NCBI GenBank assembly: GCA_018662005.1
Contig: JABJHA010000002.1
Span: 124,001-188,000 of the forward strand
Reading direction: 5' to 3'
DNA: 64,000 nt
Origin: Rhodospirillaceae bacterium
Lineage (GTDB): Bacteria > Pseudomonadota > Alphaproteobacteria > Rhodospirillales > JABHCV01
The translations under genes and the position numbers were made by a program. Below are positions 51,357 to 60,614 of the stretch, piece after piece. Each line of letters opens with the position of its first letter. Position 1 is the stretch's first letter. Under the pieces are notes generated by a model. It was not told the DNA's origin, did no database searches, and was given only the letters and a program-made list of their open reading frames with translations.

Positions 51357-52544
51357 TTAAAGAGGGTCTTCCGACATTTCCAGGTGCAGTTTGTCGTCTG
51401 TATAAGGGTTGGCCAAGGCGACCTCCTCATTCAACTCGACACCCAGTCCTGGGTCTGTGGGTGGAATGACGTAACCATCTTCCCACTGGATTGGTTTTTT
51501 CAGAATTTCAGCGTGAAACCCGCCCCATTGCTGAATGCTTTCCAGGATCAGAAAGTTTGGCGTGCAGGTGCTGATTTGAATGTTTGCAGCCCCTTCGATC
51601 GGCCCGCAATAAAGATGCGGTGCGATCTGTGCATAGTAAGTTTCGGCCATGCCCGCGATTTTCTTGGCTTCCAGAATGCCACCGCAACGGCCCAGCGCCA
51701 GTTGCAGGATCGAGGCTGCCTGATCTTCCAGTACCCGGGCGAATTCATACTTTGTCGTCAGCCGTTCGCCGGTTGCAATCGGGATCGTCGTTTGACGGGC
51801 GACGCGACCCATCTCAGAGGTGTTTTCCGGCGGCGTCGGCTCTTCAAACCAAAGTGGATCGTAAGGTTCCAACTGGCGCGCCAATCGAATGGCGCCCGCT
51901 GTTGTGAATTGACCATGGGTGCCAAACAACAGATCGGCCCGGGTTCCAACGGCCTCACGAATTTTCTTCACAAATTCAACAGAGCGGGCAATGTCATCAA
52001 GCGAGGGCTGACGGGGATCGTAAACACTGTAGGGTCCAGCCGGATCAAACTTCACCGCCGTAAAGCCTTGCGATACGTATTCCAGGGCGCGCTCGGCGGA
52101 GCGATCCGGATCGGCGTAGAAGGTCGTCGCATCCTCGTCCTCGTGCGGGTACAGATAGGTGTACGAACGGAGCCGGTCACGCACCATACCGCCCAAAAGC
52201 TCGTAAACGGGCTTGTCGACATCCTTTCCGATAATGTCCCAACACGCCATTTCGATGCCGCTTAGAACACCCATCACCGAAACATCCGGCCGCAAGGTGT
52301 ATCCGGCCCCGTAAACATTTCGCCACAAGCGTTCGATCTTGAAGGGATCGTGGCCAATGACATGACGGGCGCACACATCTTCAATCATTTTGGCAATAAC
52401 GTGGGGGCCGAAGGTCGCCGCGTAAACTTCACCGACACCTTCAATGCCGCTATCGGTTACCAGCTTCAGGAAGATGAAATAGCGACCGCCAAAATGTGGT
52501 GGTGGATTCCCAACGACAAACGTTTTGACTTCAATAATCTTCAT
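51357..52544 (-). CDS. enolase superfamily dehydratase/racemase (mandelate racemase group)
   Basis: A 395-residue enolase-superfamily enzyme. The N-terminal capping domain carries RYIFIFLKLVTDSG-like residues (FIFLKLVTDSGIEGVGEVYAATFGP), and the barrel has AVKFDPAGPYSVYD, LLFGTHGQFT, LWFEEPTPPE, IPIATGERLTTKYEF and IAPHLYCGPIEGAAN, which give the metal ligands and a late His as base. The pattern fits acid-sugar dehydratases (galactonate type) more than mandelate racemase itself. The end lies over the ribosome site of the downstream oxidoreductase, so they are coupled. Substrate not assignable. Confidence 0.85.
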   Translation of the reverse strand: MKIIEVKTFVVGNPPPHFGGRYFIFLKLVTDSGIEGVGEVYAATFGPHVIAKMIEDVCARHVIGHDPFKIERLWRNVYGAGYTLRPDVSVMGVLSGIEMACWDIIGKDVDKPVYELLGGMVRDRLRSYTYLYPHEDEDATTFYADPDRSAERALEYVSQGFTAVKFDPAGPYSVYDPRQPSLDDIARSVEFVKKIREAVGTRADLLFGTHGQFTTAGAIRLARQLEPYDPLWFEEPTPPENTSEMGRVARQTTIPIATGERLTTKYEFARVLEDQAASILQLALGRCGGILEAKKIAGMAETYYAQIAPHLYCGPIEGAANIQISTCTPNFLILESIQQWGGFHAEILKKPIQWEDGYVIPPTDPGLGVELNEEVALANPYTDDKLHLEMSEDPL

Positions 52545-52562
52545 ACTCTTAACCCTTACCGG

Positions 52563-53642
52563 TCAAAAAACAATCACGTTACGCAGGGCCTCGCCGCGCC
52601 TCGCCGACGCGATGGCTTCATTGATATCTTCCAGTGGGTAGCGTCCCGAAATCAGCTCATCCAGCTTCAGGCGACCCTGCTGGTACAAGGTGACGAGATA
52701 GGGAATATCAATCTGGACCCGGCCGGAGCCCATCTTGGAGCCCAGAATGCGCTGGCTTTGATCGGCGATGTTGCCGGGCTCGAATTCAGACATCACACCA
52801 TTTTCCGGCATCCCCACCAGAACCACCGCCCCCGTTGATCCCATCAGGGCGTAGGCGCTATTGATGGCGACGATGGAGCCAACCGTAACAAAGACATAAT
52901 CGGCACCGCGTCCACCGGTCAACGCCCGAACCTGACTGACAATATCTGCATCGCTTGCGTTGATCGCGTGAGTTGCGCCAAATTCCTGCGCCGCTTTCAG
53001 TTTATCTGCTGAAACGTCAATGGCGATAATGGTCGCAGCCCCACTGATCCTGGCCCCTTGCACACTGTTAAGGCCAACGCCACCGGTGCCGATAACAACA
53101 ACACTGCTGCCTGTTTCAACCGCTGCCGTATTAACCACGGCGCCAAAGCCCGTGAGCACCCCGCAAGCCAGCAATGAGGCGCTATCCAGGGCGACACTGC
53201 GGTCGATGGCGACGGCCTGAGAGTCGTGGACAACAACATATTCCGCAAATCCGCCGGTCCTGAGACCATGCTTCAGGACATCGCCATTAGCGGTTGAAAG
53301 CGGGCTTTGCTGATCAAGATGAAAAGTCGTCTCGCAAGCCACCGATGCCCCTTGTGAACAGTAGTGACAATGCCCGCAGGAGCGGATCAGGGTGACCACC
53401 ACATGATCACCCGGGGTCATGCTTTCGACACCATCGCCGACACTCTCGACAATTCCTGCTGCTTCATGCCCGTATACGGCGGGAAGATCACCGCCCCAAC
53501 CACCGTCCATAAAAATGATATCACTGTGACAGATGGCGCAGGCGGCAAGTTTGACTAGGACTTCACCCGGCCCCGGTGAGGCGATCGCGACGTCTTCGAT
53601 TTGAAGAGGATCGCCAAACTTTCGACAGACAGCAGCTTTCAT
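52563..53642 (-). CDS. zinc-dependent medium-chain alcohol dehydrogenase
   Basis: A 359-residue MDR alcohol dehydrogenase, class III-like group. Catalytic zinc residues lie in CAICHSDI and YGHEAAGIVESVGDGV, structural zinc in the Cys set CGHCHYCSQGASVAC, and the NAD site in VVVIGTGGVGLNSVQGARISGA. Its long FHLDQQSP insert resembles the aryl-alcohol and formaldehyde dehydrogenase subgroup. It lies 18 bases before the enolase-superfamily gene and 51 bases after caiD, so it may act on an alcohol from either pathway. Confidence 0.88.
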   Translation of the reverse strand: MKAAVCRKFGDPLQIEDVAIASPGPGEVLVKLAACAICHSDIIFMDGGWGGDLPAVYGHEAAGIVESVGDGVESMTPGDHVVVTLIRSCGHCHYCSQGASVACETTFHLDQQSPLSTANGDVLKHGLRTGGFAEYVVVHDSQAVAIDRSVALDSASLLACGVLTGFGAVVNTAAVETGSSVVVIGTGGVGLNSVQGARISGAATIIAIDVSADKLKAAQEFGATHAINASDADIVSQVRALTGGRGADYVFVTVGSIVAINSAYALMGSTGAVVLVGMPENGVMSEFEPGNIADQSQRILGSKMGSGRVQIDIPYLVTLYQQGRLKLDELISGRYPLEDINEAIASARRGEALRNVIVF

Positions 53643-53693
53643 TTATTTGTTCTCCCTCCCTACCTGCATAATCTTTTTTTGTTCCTGTTGGTA

Positions 53694-54479
53694 TTATTTT
53701 CCCTTCCACACAGGCTCGCGCTTTTCAGCAAAAGCCAATGACCCTTCCTTGACATCCTCACTGCCATAAAGAATATCGACGGTTGGCAGTTTACGGTTTG
53801 TCACCTGCGACAAGGCTTTATGAAATGTCATGCCTTCGGTTTCACGGGCGACTTCCTTGATGGCGGCGAAAACCAATGACGGCCCGGATGCCAGAAGGTC
53901 GGCAACTTCACGGGCTCGCTCCATCAGTAAATCCTGCGCGACAATTTCATTAATCAAGCCCCAGTGCAGGGCTTCGGGGGCATCCATCCAGCGACCGGTG
54001 AATAAAAACTCCATAGCCACATGATAAGGAATGCGCTTGGGCAATTTAATCGTCGCAGCATCCGCGACCGTACCCGCCTTGATTTCGGGCAGGGCAAAAC
54101 GCACATGATCGGCGGCGATGATAATATCGGCTGATAAGGCAATCTCGAAGCCGCCACCAACCGTCATGCCATTCAGTGCGGCGATCACCGGTTTGTTCAG
54201 GTTCGGCAATTCCTGCAAGCCGCCAAAGCCGCCTACACCGTAATCGGAATCCGGAACTTCACCTTCGGCGGCTGCCTTCAAATCCCAACCGGCCGAAAAA
54301 AACTTGTCTCCGCCACCGGTGATAATGGCCACCTTCAAGTCGGGGTCATCGCGAAAGGATGCAAAGACTTCGCCCATTATACGGCTCGTCGCCACATCGA
54401 TGGCGTTTGCCTTTGGCCTGTCGATGGTGACTTCAAGAACAGCGCCGCGGCGCTCAACCTTAATCGCATCTTCTGTCAT
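53694..54479 (-). CDS. caiD: carnitinyl-CoA dehydratase-like enoyl-CoA hydratase (CaiD)
   Basis: A 261-residue crotonase. The block KFFSAGWDLKAAAEGE, then GGFGGLQEL and the C-terminal EGSLAFAEKREPVWKGK agree closely with CaiD. The two catalytic glutamates are E112 (GGGFEIALSAD) and E132 (FALPEIKAG), at the positions of E. coli CaiD Glu111 and Glu131. The enzyme hydrates crotonobetainyl-CoA to L-carnitinyl-CoA. With the acyl-CoA dehydrogenase and ligase next door it completes entry of gamma-butyrobetaine and crotonobetaine into carnitine degradation. Confidence 0.85.
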   Translation of the reverse strand: MTEDAIKVERRGAVLEVTIDRPKANAIDVATSRIMGEVFASFRDDPDLKVAIITGGGDKFFSAGWDLKAAAEGEVPDSDYGVGGFGGLQELPNLNKPVIAALNGMTVGGGFEIALSADIIIAADHVRFALPEIKAGTVADAATIKLPKRIPYHVAMEFLFTGRWMDAPEALHWGLINEIVAQDLLMERAREVADLLASGPSLVFAAIKEVARETEGMTFHKALSQVTNRKLPTVDILYGSEDVKEGSLAFAEKREPVWKGK

Positions 54480-54480
54480 C

Positions 54481-56520
54481 TTATTTCTCCAGTCTTATAA
54501 GGGCGTCCACAGCAACCGCCCCGTCAGATTTGACGATAAGCGGGTTGATATCCAGTTCGATTAATTTGTCTGCGTGATCAAGGGCGAATTTCTGAACCCC
54601 GATCACCGCATTGATAACAGCGTCCAGGTCAGCCGTCGCCTGACCCCTGTGCCCCAGTAGCAGGGGGGCTGCCTTCAGCGACAGGATGGACTGCCTGATC
54701 TCATCGGCCTCTGCTGGTATTAATATGATGCAGGAATCGCGAACAATTTCCGCCAGGATACCACCAAAACCAACAAGCAAATGCAGACCAATAACCGGAT
54801 CACTGGTAACCCCGATGATCAATTCGCAAAGCGGGTTTTCGCTCATCCGTTCAACAAGAACGCCCTCGCCCTGATTAAAAAGATCAGTGGCCGCAGCGCG
54901 CACGTCGGCCTCGTTTGAAATACCCAGGCGCACCGCGTTCTGTTCGGTTTTATGGACAAGTTCCGCCCCGACAGCCTTGAGTACAAGTGGATAGCCCAGC
55001 GCCTGACCCGCCGCCACGGCTTTGTTAACGGAGCCACACATGCGGCCTTCTGGAATTTCAATGCCGTATTCAGCCAGTCGTTGCTTGCTTTGCCATTCGT
55101 TCAATGTTCGCACATCGTTTGAAGATAGTGGTCCGGGCAGGTGTTGGAATGGCTGGGCCGAACGGGGTGAACCCAACTTGGCCGCGGCGCTGATCGTCGC
55201 CATGGCGTCATCGATTCCTGACAAGGGGGTGATGCCCATTTCCAACAGACCCGTCACCACCCGCTCAGGCATATTTTCAGGCAAGGTCGCCAAAACGGCG
55301 GCGCGGCTCCCGGTTTCGTCAGCCGCCGCTTTCAGGGCGCGAAGGGATACATGCCATTCATCGTCACTGCCACTTTCTTCGCGGGGGAAATCCAGAACAA
55401 TAATATTCAGGTCAAAACCGCTCTTCATCACCGCCGTGAACGTCGCCCCCAGACGCTCCTCATTGGCCCAGTCGAACATGTGATAATCAAACGGGTTGGA
55501 AACCGTGACCAGTTCATTGACGGTTTTCCCGATGCGTTCGCTGTCGACTTTCGTGAAGGGGCGGAAGTTAATGCCCCGGTGCGCCCCGACATCTGAAATC
55601 AGGGCCGCCTCGCCGCCTGAACAGCTCATGCTGACAACGCTGTTACCGGCAAGCGGCCCGCCAACGTGAAGCAGCATCAGGGTTTCGAGAAACCGGGACA
55701 GGGTATCAACCCGGGCGATCCCCAACCGGCCAAAATAGGCATCCATGACCACGTCACTACCCGAAAGAGAAGCCGTGTGACTAAGGGTCAGGCGGGCCCC
55801 ACCTTCGGATTTGCCGGATTTAATGGCAACCACAGGAACGCCCTTTGCGTGAGCTTTTTCCATAACCGCCGCCAGCGCTTGCGGATCACTAATCCCTTCC
55901 ATGTGAAGGCCAATGGCGGTGACACGCGGATCATCAAGAAAGGCCTCGATCAGGTCCGGCACGGTAACGACGGCCTGATTGCCAACCGTCGCCATGTAAG
56001 CAATGGGCAAGCCGCGCCTGTTCATGGTCAGATTAATGGCGATGTTGCTGGACTGGGCCAGTATGGCAACACCGCGCTCAACCCGTTTTCCGCCATGGAC
56101 GTCCGGCCAAAGCAGGGCGCTGTCCAGATAGTTGATCAAGCCGTAGCAATTAGGGCCAATAACCGGCATCTCGCCCGCCGCCTTTATAAAGGCGTTTTGC
56201 AAATCTTCGCCTTCCTCGCCGGTCTCTTTAAAACCCGAGGCAAAAGCCGTCGCCCCGCCTGCACCCATGGCGGCAAGAGATTCAATCACCTCAATCGTCT
56301 GGTTGCGATTGACGCCGATGAAGGCCGCGTCAGGGACACCGGGAAGCGCTTCCACATCGGCAAAGCACTTGTGGCCGTGAATGTCACTACGCTTGGGATT
56401 TATCGGCCAAAGAGCGCCAGCGTATCCAGCCCGGTCGCATTGCTCAACCACCGCTTCGGCAAAGTGGCCGCCGAAGACGGCTATCGATCGCGGGCGCAGG
56501 AGCCGGGATAAATCCATCAT
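54481..56520 (-). CDS. ADP-forming acyl-CoA ligase family protein (acetate-CoA ligase type)
   Basis: A 679-residue fused protein: a CoA-binding Rossmann domain (LLRPRSIAVFGGHFAEAVVEQCDRAGYAGALWPINPK), two succinyl-CoA-ligase-like domains with SCSGGEAALISDVGAHRG, and a C-terminal ATP-grasp domain from about residue 460 (AEYGIEIPEGRMCGSVNKAVAAGQALGYPLVLKAVG). It makes an acyl-CoA from acid, ATP and CoA giving ADP. In this operon the likely acid is gamma-butyrobetaine, crotonobetaine or carnitine, a job that CaiC (AMP-forming) does in enteric bacteria. The start overlaps the acyl-CoA dehydrogenase stop by one base. Confidence 0.87.
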   Translation of the reverse strand: MMDLSRLLRPRSIAVFGGHFAEAVVEQCDRAGYAGALWPINPKRSDIHGHKCFADVEALPGVPDAAFIGVNRNQTIEVIESLAAMGAGGATAFASGFKETGEEGEDLQNAFIKAAGEMPVIGPNCYGLINYLDSALLWPDVHGGKRVERGVAILAQSSNIAINLTMNRRGLPIAYMATVGNQAVVTVPDLIEAFLDDPRVTAIGLHMEGISDPQALAAVMEKAHAKGVPVVAIKSGKSEGGARLTLSHTASLSGSDVVMDAYFGRLGIARVDTLSRFLETLMLLHVGGPLAGNSVVSMSCSGGEAALISDVGAHRGINFRPFTKVDSERIGKTVNELVTVSNPFDYHMFDWANEERLGATFTAVMKSGFDLNIIVLDFPREESGSDDEWHVSLRALKAAADETGSRAAVLATLPENMPERVVTGLLEMGITPLSGIDDAMATISAAAKLGSPRSAQPFQHLPGPLSSNDVRTLNEWQSKQRLAEYGIEIPEGRMCGSVNKAVAAGQALGYPLVLKAVGAELVHKTEQNAVRLGISNEADVRAAATDLFNQGEGVLVERMSENPLCELIIGVTSDPVIGLHLLVGFGGILAEIVRDSCIILIPAEADEIRQSILSLKAAPLLLGHRGQATADLDAVINAVIGVQKFALDHADKLIELDINPLIVKSDGAVAVDALIRLEK

Positions 56521-57683
56521 TATCCGCCGATAGGCCGCAATAGTTCGCGCGAGATGATGTGGCGCTGGATTTCACTGGTTCCATCCCAAATACGCTCGAC
56601 CCGGGCATCCCGCCAGAAACGTTCAAGCGGCAGGTCGCTCATCAACCCCATGCCGCCATGAATCTGGATTGCCTCATCGGTTACACGAGCCAGCATTTCA
56701 GTGGCGTAGAGCTTGGCCTGGGATATGGCAAGATTGGCGTCGACACCCTGATCGAGCTGCCAGGCTGCGGCCAGGGTGAGAAGATCGGCAGCGTCGATTT
56801 CGGTAATCATGTCAGCCAGTTTGAATGACACACCCTGAAACTTGCTGATCTGCTGGCCGAACTGTTTTCGTTCCGTCGTCCAGTTCAAGGCCAAATCGAA
56901 AGCCCGGCGTGCGCGCCCGACCGAAAACGCCGCCACAGAAAGCCGGGTCGCGACGAGCCAGGTATTGGCCACTTCAAAGCCGCCGCCTTCTTCCCCCAGC
57001 ATCTGGTTTGAGGGCACCCGGCATTCATCAAAATTCAAAATACAATTATGATACCCACGATGCGAGACCGACTGGTAACCATCGCGGATTTCAAAACCGG
57101 GGGTTCCCCGATCAACCAGAAAGCATGATATTTGCTTGCGCGTGCCCCGCGACGTTTCATCTTCGCCGGTGGCCACGAAAACGATGATAAAATCGGCAAT
57201 GTCTGCATGAGAAATGAAATGCTTGGTGCCGTTAATGATCCAGTCATCGCCGTCTTTGCGAGCCACAGTTTTCATACCACGCACGTCAGAACCCGCATCA
57301 GGTTCGGTCATCGCCAAGGCGTCAATTTTCTCTCCCCTGACACACGGATCAAGATAACGGGCGCGCTGCTCGTCATTACAGGCGCACAGGATGTTGGATG
57401 GTCGTCCCCAGAATGTGGTTAAGGCCATGGAGGCCCGCCCCAATTCCCGCTCAAGCAAGGTGAAGGTCAGGTGATCGAGGCCACCGCCGCCAAATTCTTC
57501 CGGAATGTTGGCCGCGTAAAACCCCAATTCCAGAACCTTGTTTTGAATTTCCCGGCCCATGTCGGGCGGCACCTGTCCGGTTCGTTCGACTTCTTCCTCC
57601 AACGGGTAGAGTTCTTTTTCAACAAAGGCGCGGACCGTGTCCACGACCATTTCCTGTTCATGGCTTAATCCGAAATCCATCAC
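56520..57683 (-). CDS. acyl-CoA dehydrogenase, probably gamma-butyrobetainyl-CoA or related
   Basis: A 387-residue FAD-dependent acyl-CoA dehydrogenase. Family signs are ALAMTEPDAGSDVRGMKTVARKDGDDWIINGTKHFIS (FAD/substrate binding), TTERKQFGQQISKFQGVSF and IQIHGGMGLMSDLPLERFWRDARVERIWDGTSEIQRH. At the position where many family members have catalytic Glu (YEGTS), this protein has Asp367 (WDGTS), so activity or the base position may differ. Set between a CdhA-like and an acyl-CoA ligase gene, it most likely oxidises gamma-butyrobetainyl-CoA to crotonobetainyl-CoA. Confidence 0.85.
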   Translation of the reverse strand: MMDFGLSHEQEMVVDTVRAFVEKELYPLEEEVERTGQVPPDMGREIQNKVLELGFYAANIPEEFGGGGLDHLTFTLLERELGRASMALTTFWGRPSNILCACNDEQRARYLDPCVRGEKIDALAMTEPDAGSDVRGMKTVARKDGDDWIINGTKHFISHADIADFIIVFVATGEDETSRGTRKQISCFLVDRGTPGFEIRDGYQSVSHRGYHNCILNFDECRVPSNQMLGEEGGGFEVANTWLVATRLSVAAFSVGRARRAFDLALNWTTERKQFGQQISKFQGVSFKLADMITEIDAADLLTLAAAWQLDQGVDANLAISQAKLYATEMLARVTDEAIQIHGGMGLMSDLPLERFWRDARVERIWDGTSEIQRHIISRELLRPIGG

Positions 57684-58669
57684 CAGTCCCCTTTTTGAAG
57701 ACGCGCTTTGTACTGTCCCAGCACTTCACCCGCCCCGTAATTTTGGCTTTCAAGTCCCTGCATGACCGAAACCAGACAATCATCGCGCAGACGTTCCAGT
57801 TCGCGAATGGATGTGTCACCCGCCTGTTCGTCGGACTGCCTGGCAATCTTGTCGATCAAGTCGTCGGTCAAGTCCGGGACATCCATCAGCTTGGTCCACG
57901 GCAACTTAAGAGTTGGGCCGAATTGCTCCATAAAATGTCGCATTCCGCCGGTTCCACCGGCAACCCGGTAGGTCATGAAGGTTCCCATAAATGCCCACCG
58001 CAGACCGGGACCGAAGCGCATGGCATCGTCTATTTCTTCGGCCGTGGCGACATCGTCGTTGATCATCCACAGGGCTTCTCGCCACAAGGCTTCCATCAGG
58101 CGGTCGGCGATGAAGCCATCAATTTCCTTGCGAACATGCAAGGGCCGCATACCAATGGAGGTGTAAAATTCCATTGCCCGCTCTTTGGTTTCCGGTGATG
58201 TCAAATCGCCGCCGCAAATCTCGACAAGCGGCATCAGATAAACCGGGTTGAACGGATGACCGACGACAAATCTTTCAGGGCCCTTGATGCCCGCCTGAAT
58301 ACGAGAGGGAAGCAAGCCTGACGTTGAAGAGCCAATGATCACTTGCGGATCAAGCACCTGACAGAGCTCTGCCAGAACGGAAATTTTCAAATCCTCGCGC
58401 TCGGGCAAACTTTCCTGAACAAAATCTGCGGCCCCACCGACTTCACCAATACTGCCAGCAAAGCGAATCGTACCTTCGCCGGGCAGTGAAGAAGGAGAAA
58501 TTTTCTGATATGCGCGGCGGGCGTTTTCCAGAACCTCGGTGGTTTTCTTCTCATTCTCCGAATCGGGATCGAAGACAACCACATCCAGCCCGTTAAGCAG
58601 GCAGCGAGCCGCCCAACCAGCGCCGATAACCCCGCCGCCTAGCAATCCAACCGTTTTAATTTTGTTCAT
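57680..58669 (-). CDS. cdhA: L-carnitine dehydrogenase (3-hydroxyacyl-CoA dehydrogenase fold)
   Basis: A 329-residue NAD-dependent dehydrogenase. The N-terminal Rossmann motif is VGLLGGGVIGAGWAARCLLNG; catalytic His lies in VVGHPFNPVYLMPLVEICGG; the long FGPGLRWAFMGTFMTYRVAGGTGGMRHFMEQFGP segment is seen in L-carnitine dehydrogenases and not in fatty-acid 3-hydroxyacyl-CoA dehydrogenases. It converts L-carnitine to 3-dehydrocarnitine. The start overlaps the cdhC stop and the end overlaps the acyl-CoA dehydrogenase start, both ATGA type, so these genes are one unit. Confidence 0.88.
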   Translation of the reverse strand: MNKIKTVGLLGGGVIGAGWAARCLLNGLDVVVFDPDSENEKKTTEVLENARRAYQKISPSSLPGEGTIRFAGSIGEVGGAADFVQESLPEREDLKISVLAELCQVLDPQVIIGSSTSGLLPSRIQAGIKGPERFVVGHPFNPVYLMPLVEICGGDLTSPETKERAMEFYTSIGMRPLHVRKEIDGFIADRLMEALWREALWMINDDVATAEEIDDAMRFGPGLRWAFMGTFMTYRVAGGTGGMRHFMEQFGPTLKLPWTKLMDVPDLTDDLIDKIARQSDEQAGDTSIRELERLRDDCLVSVMQGLESQNYGAGEVLGQYKARLQKGDW

Positions 58670-59565
58670 TGTGTGCGCTTCGTTATTTCAAGTTTCTGGC
58701 GCACTTCATCCGGGCCAATAACCTTGACGTTCATGTTTTCAAGAAGCGTCGTAGCGCGCTCGACCAAGCCAGCGTTAGATGTCTTAACCCCCTTGGACAG
58801 GTAGATATTGTCTTCCAGTCCGACTCGCACGTTGCCGCCAGCAAGGGTTGCCATGGCGACAAAGGGGATTTGCATACGACCAATTGAAAACGCCGAAAAG
58901 ACAGCCTTTTCCGGCAAGGCATTGACCATCGCCATAAACGTATTTGGATCATCGGGCGCGCCGTAGGGAATGCCCATGCAGAGCTGGATCATCACCGGAT
59001 CATCAATCAGGCCTTCCTTGATCAAATCCTTGACCATGACGATGTGACCAAAATCGAAAACTTCCAGTTCCGGTCGCACCCCCATGGCTTTCACCTGTGC
59101 GGCCATGGCACGCAAGGTGTCGGGTGTGTTGGTCATCACATAATCGCCACCGGCGGCAAAATTCATGGAACCACAATCGAGCGTACAGATATCGGGCAGC
59201 AGGTTGGCGACATGAGTAAGGCGTTCGGTGGCCCCGGCCATATCAGTGCCCGCATCATTGAGCGGCAAAGGTGTTTCAGCACCGCCAAGCACAAGATCGC
59301 CGCCCATCCCCGCCGTCAGGTTGATCACCGCATCAACATCGGCGGAACGAATACGATCAACGGTTTCCTTAAACAGTTCAGGGTCGCGCGCGCCCTTTCC
59401 GGTTTCCGGATCACGAACATGGATATGAACGATGGCGGCACCGGCCTTGGCCGCGTCAATGGCCGAGTCCGCAATTTCCTGCGGGGTCACCGGCACATGT
59501 TCACTTTTATCGGCGGTGTCACCGGCACCGGTGACGGCGCAGGTCAAAAATACTTCCCAGTTCAT
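58666..59565 (-). CDS. cdhC: dehydrocarnitine cleavage enzyme (BKACE/DUF849 family, CdhC-like)
   Basis: A 299-residue BKACE-family enzyme. Zinc-binding HxH is seen in AAIVHIHVRDPETGKGARDP, and VINLTAGMGGDLVLGG and LELEVFDFGHIVM-like (PELEVFDFGHIVMV) parts follow the family. With acetyl-CoA it cleaves 3-dehydrocarnitine to acetoacetate and betainyl-CoA. The ATG at 59565 is chosen as GGGGAGGATG precedes it. It is the first gene of the minus-strand carnitine operon and diverges from the cdhR-like regulator across a short spacer with a direct repeat. Confidence 0.86.
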   Translation of the reverse strand: MNWEVFLTCAVTGAGDTADKSEHVPVTPQEIADSAIDAAKAGAAIVHIHVRDPETGKGARDPELFKETVDRIRSADVDAVINLTAGMGGDLVLGGAETPLPLNDAGTDMAGATERLTHVANLLPDICTLDCGSMNFAAGGDYVMTNTPDTLRAMAAQVKAMGVRPELEVFDFGHIVMVKDLIKEGLIDDPVMIQLCMGIPYGAPDDPNTFMAMVNALPEKAVFSAFSIGRMQIPFVAMATLAGGNVRVGLEDNIYLSKGVKTSNAGLVERATTLLENMNVKVIGPDEVRQKLEITKRTQ

Positions 59566-59623
59566 TATCGCATCCTCCCCATTTGATTTAGTGGTCAAGT
59601 CTATTGCCCACGCGCCTGCGCTT

Positions 59624-59662
59624 TGATACATTTTTCGACAATATGATACCTTTATCGACAAA
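59624..59662. promoter_or_regulatory. direct repeat at the cdhR start, candidate regulator binding site
   Basis: TGATACATTTTTCGACAAT at 59624 and TGATACCTTTATCGACAAA at 59644 agree at 16 of 19 positions and start 20 bases apart, about two helical turns. Tandem sites at this spacing suit AraC-family dimers. The second copy covers the proposed regulator ATG at 59643-59645 and beyond, suggesting autoregulation and control of the divergent cdhC operon. Confidence 0.5.
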
Positions 59663-60614
59663 TAATCTGACTGAACATCTTGGTTTTCTGCTTTTGCCGA
59701 AATTCAGCAGCCTGTGTCTGGCCAATGCCCTGGAACCGCTCAGGGCCACCAATCTTATTGCCGGGCGTCCGCTTTACCGATGGAGCCTGTATTCCCCTGA
59801 CGGCGAAGACGTGGTCAGTTCCAGCGGAATCACGACCGGGCCGATCAAACCCCTGAATGAAGCCCGCGATGTAGACGCTCTTTTTGTGGTTTCCAGTTAC
59901 GACTACAGACGTCAGATATCCAAGCCACTACTCAGAGATCTGGTCAGCCTGTCCCGGCACATCCCCACTCTTGGTGGCCTTGATACGGGAAGTTTCGTCC
60001 TTGCCGAGGCGGGTTTGCTTGATGGTTACCACGCCACCATTCACTGGCAAGAATTGGCAATTTTTGAAGAAGCCTTTCATGATGTTAGCCCTGTCAGCGA
60101 TCGTTTTGTCATTGACCGCAATCGAATCACCGCTGGTGGAGCAACAACAACCCTTGATCTGATGCTTCATCTCATTCGCGCAAGCAACGGCGAAGCCCTG
60201 CGGTTGGAGGTAGCGGCCTTATTTATTTACGATGGAACCCACGTCGCCGAAGAACCGCAACGCCCGCCGCCACCCATAGACAGTTTGCCTTTTCCCGCCG
60301 ACATGGGGCCGGTTATCGCACTCATGGAAACCAATATCGAAGCGCCCCTGAAGATCGGTGAAATTGCCCGCCGTCTTGGCCTGTCACAAAAGAAACTTGA
60401 ACGCCGGGTCAGGCGTATCCTCAACACAACACCGGTCGCCTATTATCAACACATTCGCCTGTCGGCAGCACGGTCCATGGCTTTGGAAACCGTTATGCCC
60501 ATTTCTGAAATAGCCGTGCGAACAGGGTTTTCCTCAGCCAGCGCCCTGACTCGCGCCTTTGCCCGGCATTTTTCCATCACCCCAAGTGATTTAAGGCGAC
60601 GAGCCCTGCTATAG
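59643..60614 (+). CDS. cdhR: GlxA/CdhR-type AraC-family regulator with amidotransferase-like sensor domain
   Basis: A 323-residue regulator. The first 200 residues are a DJ-1/GATase1-like domain (HLGFLLLPKFSSLCLANALEPLRATNLIAGRPLYRWSLYSPDG, GGLDTGSFVLAEAGLLDG); the C-terminal 100 residues are two AraC helix-turn-helix motifs (IGEIARRLGLSQKKLERRVRRI and ISEIAVRTGFSSASALTRAFARHF). This layout is that of CdhR, the carnitine-responsive activator of Pseudomonas. The start is uncertain: no ribosome site is visible before the ATG at 59643, and the direct repeat overlaps it. It ends in a 6-base convergent overlap with the thioesterase gene. Confidence 0.83.
   Translation: MIPLSTNNLTEHLGFLLLPKFSSLCLANALEPLRATNLIAGRPLYRWSLYSPDGEDVVSSSGITTGPIKPLNEARDVDALFVVSSYDYRRQISKPLLRDLVSLSRHIPTLGGLDTGSFVLAEAGLLDGYHATIHWQELAIFEEAFHDVSPVSDRFVIDRNRITAGGATTTLDLMLHLIRASNGEALRLEVAALFIYDGTHVAEEPQRPPPPIDSLPFPADMGPVIALMETNIEAPLKIGEIARRLGLSQKKLERRVRRILNTTPVAYYQHIRLSAARSMALETVMPISEIAVRTGFSSASALTRAFARHFSITPSDLRRRALL

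Noticed and set aside
50994-52265. A 423-codon open frame on the plus strand
   Set aside because: It is antisense to the enolase-superfamily and hydroxyacid dehydrogenase genes, which carry full active-site motifs.
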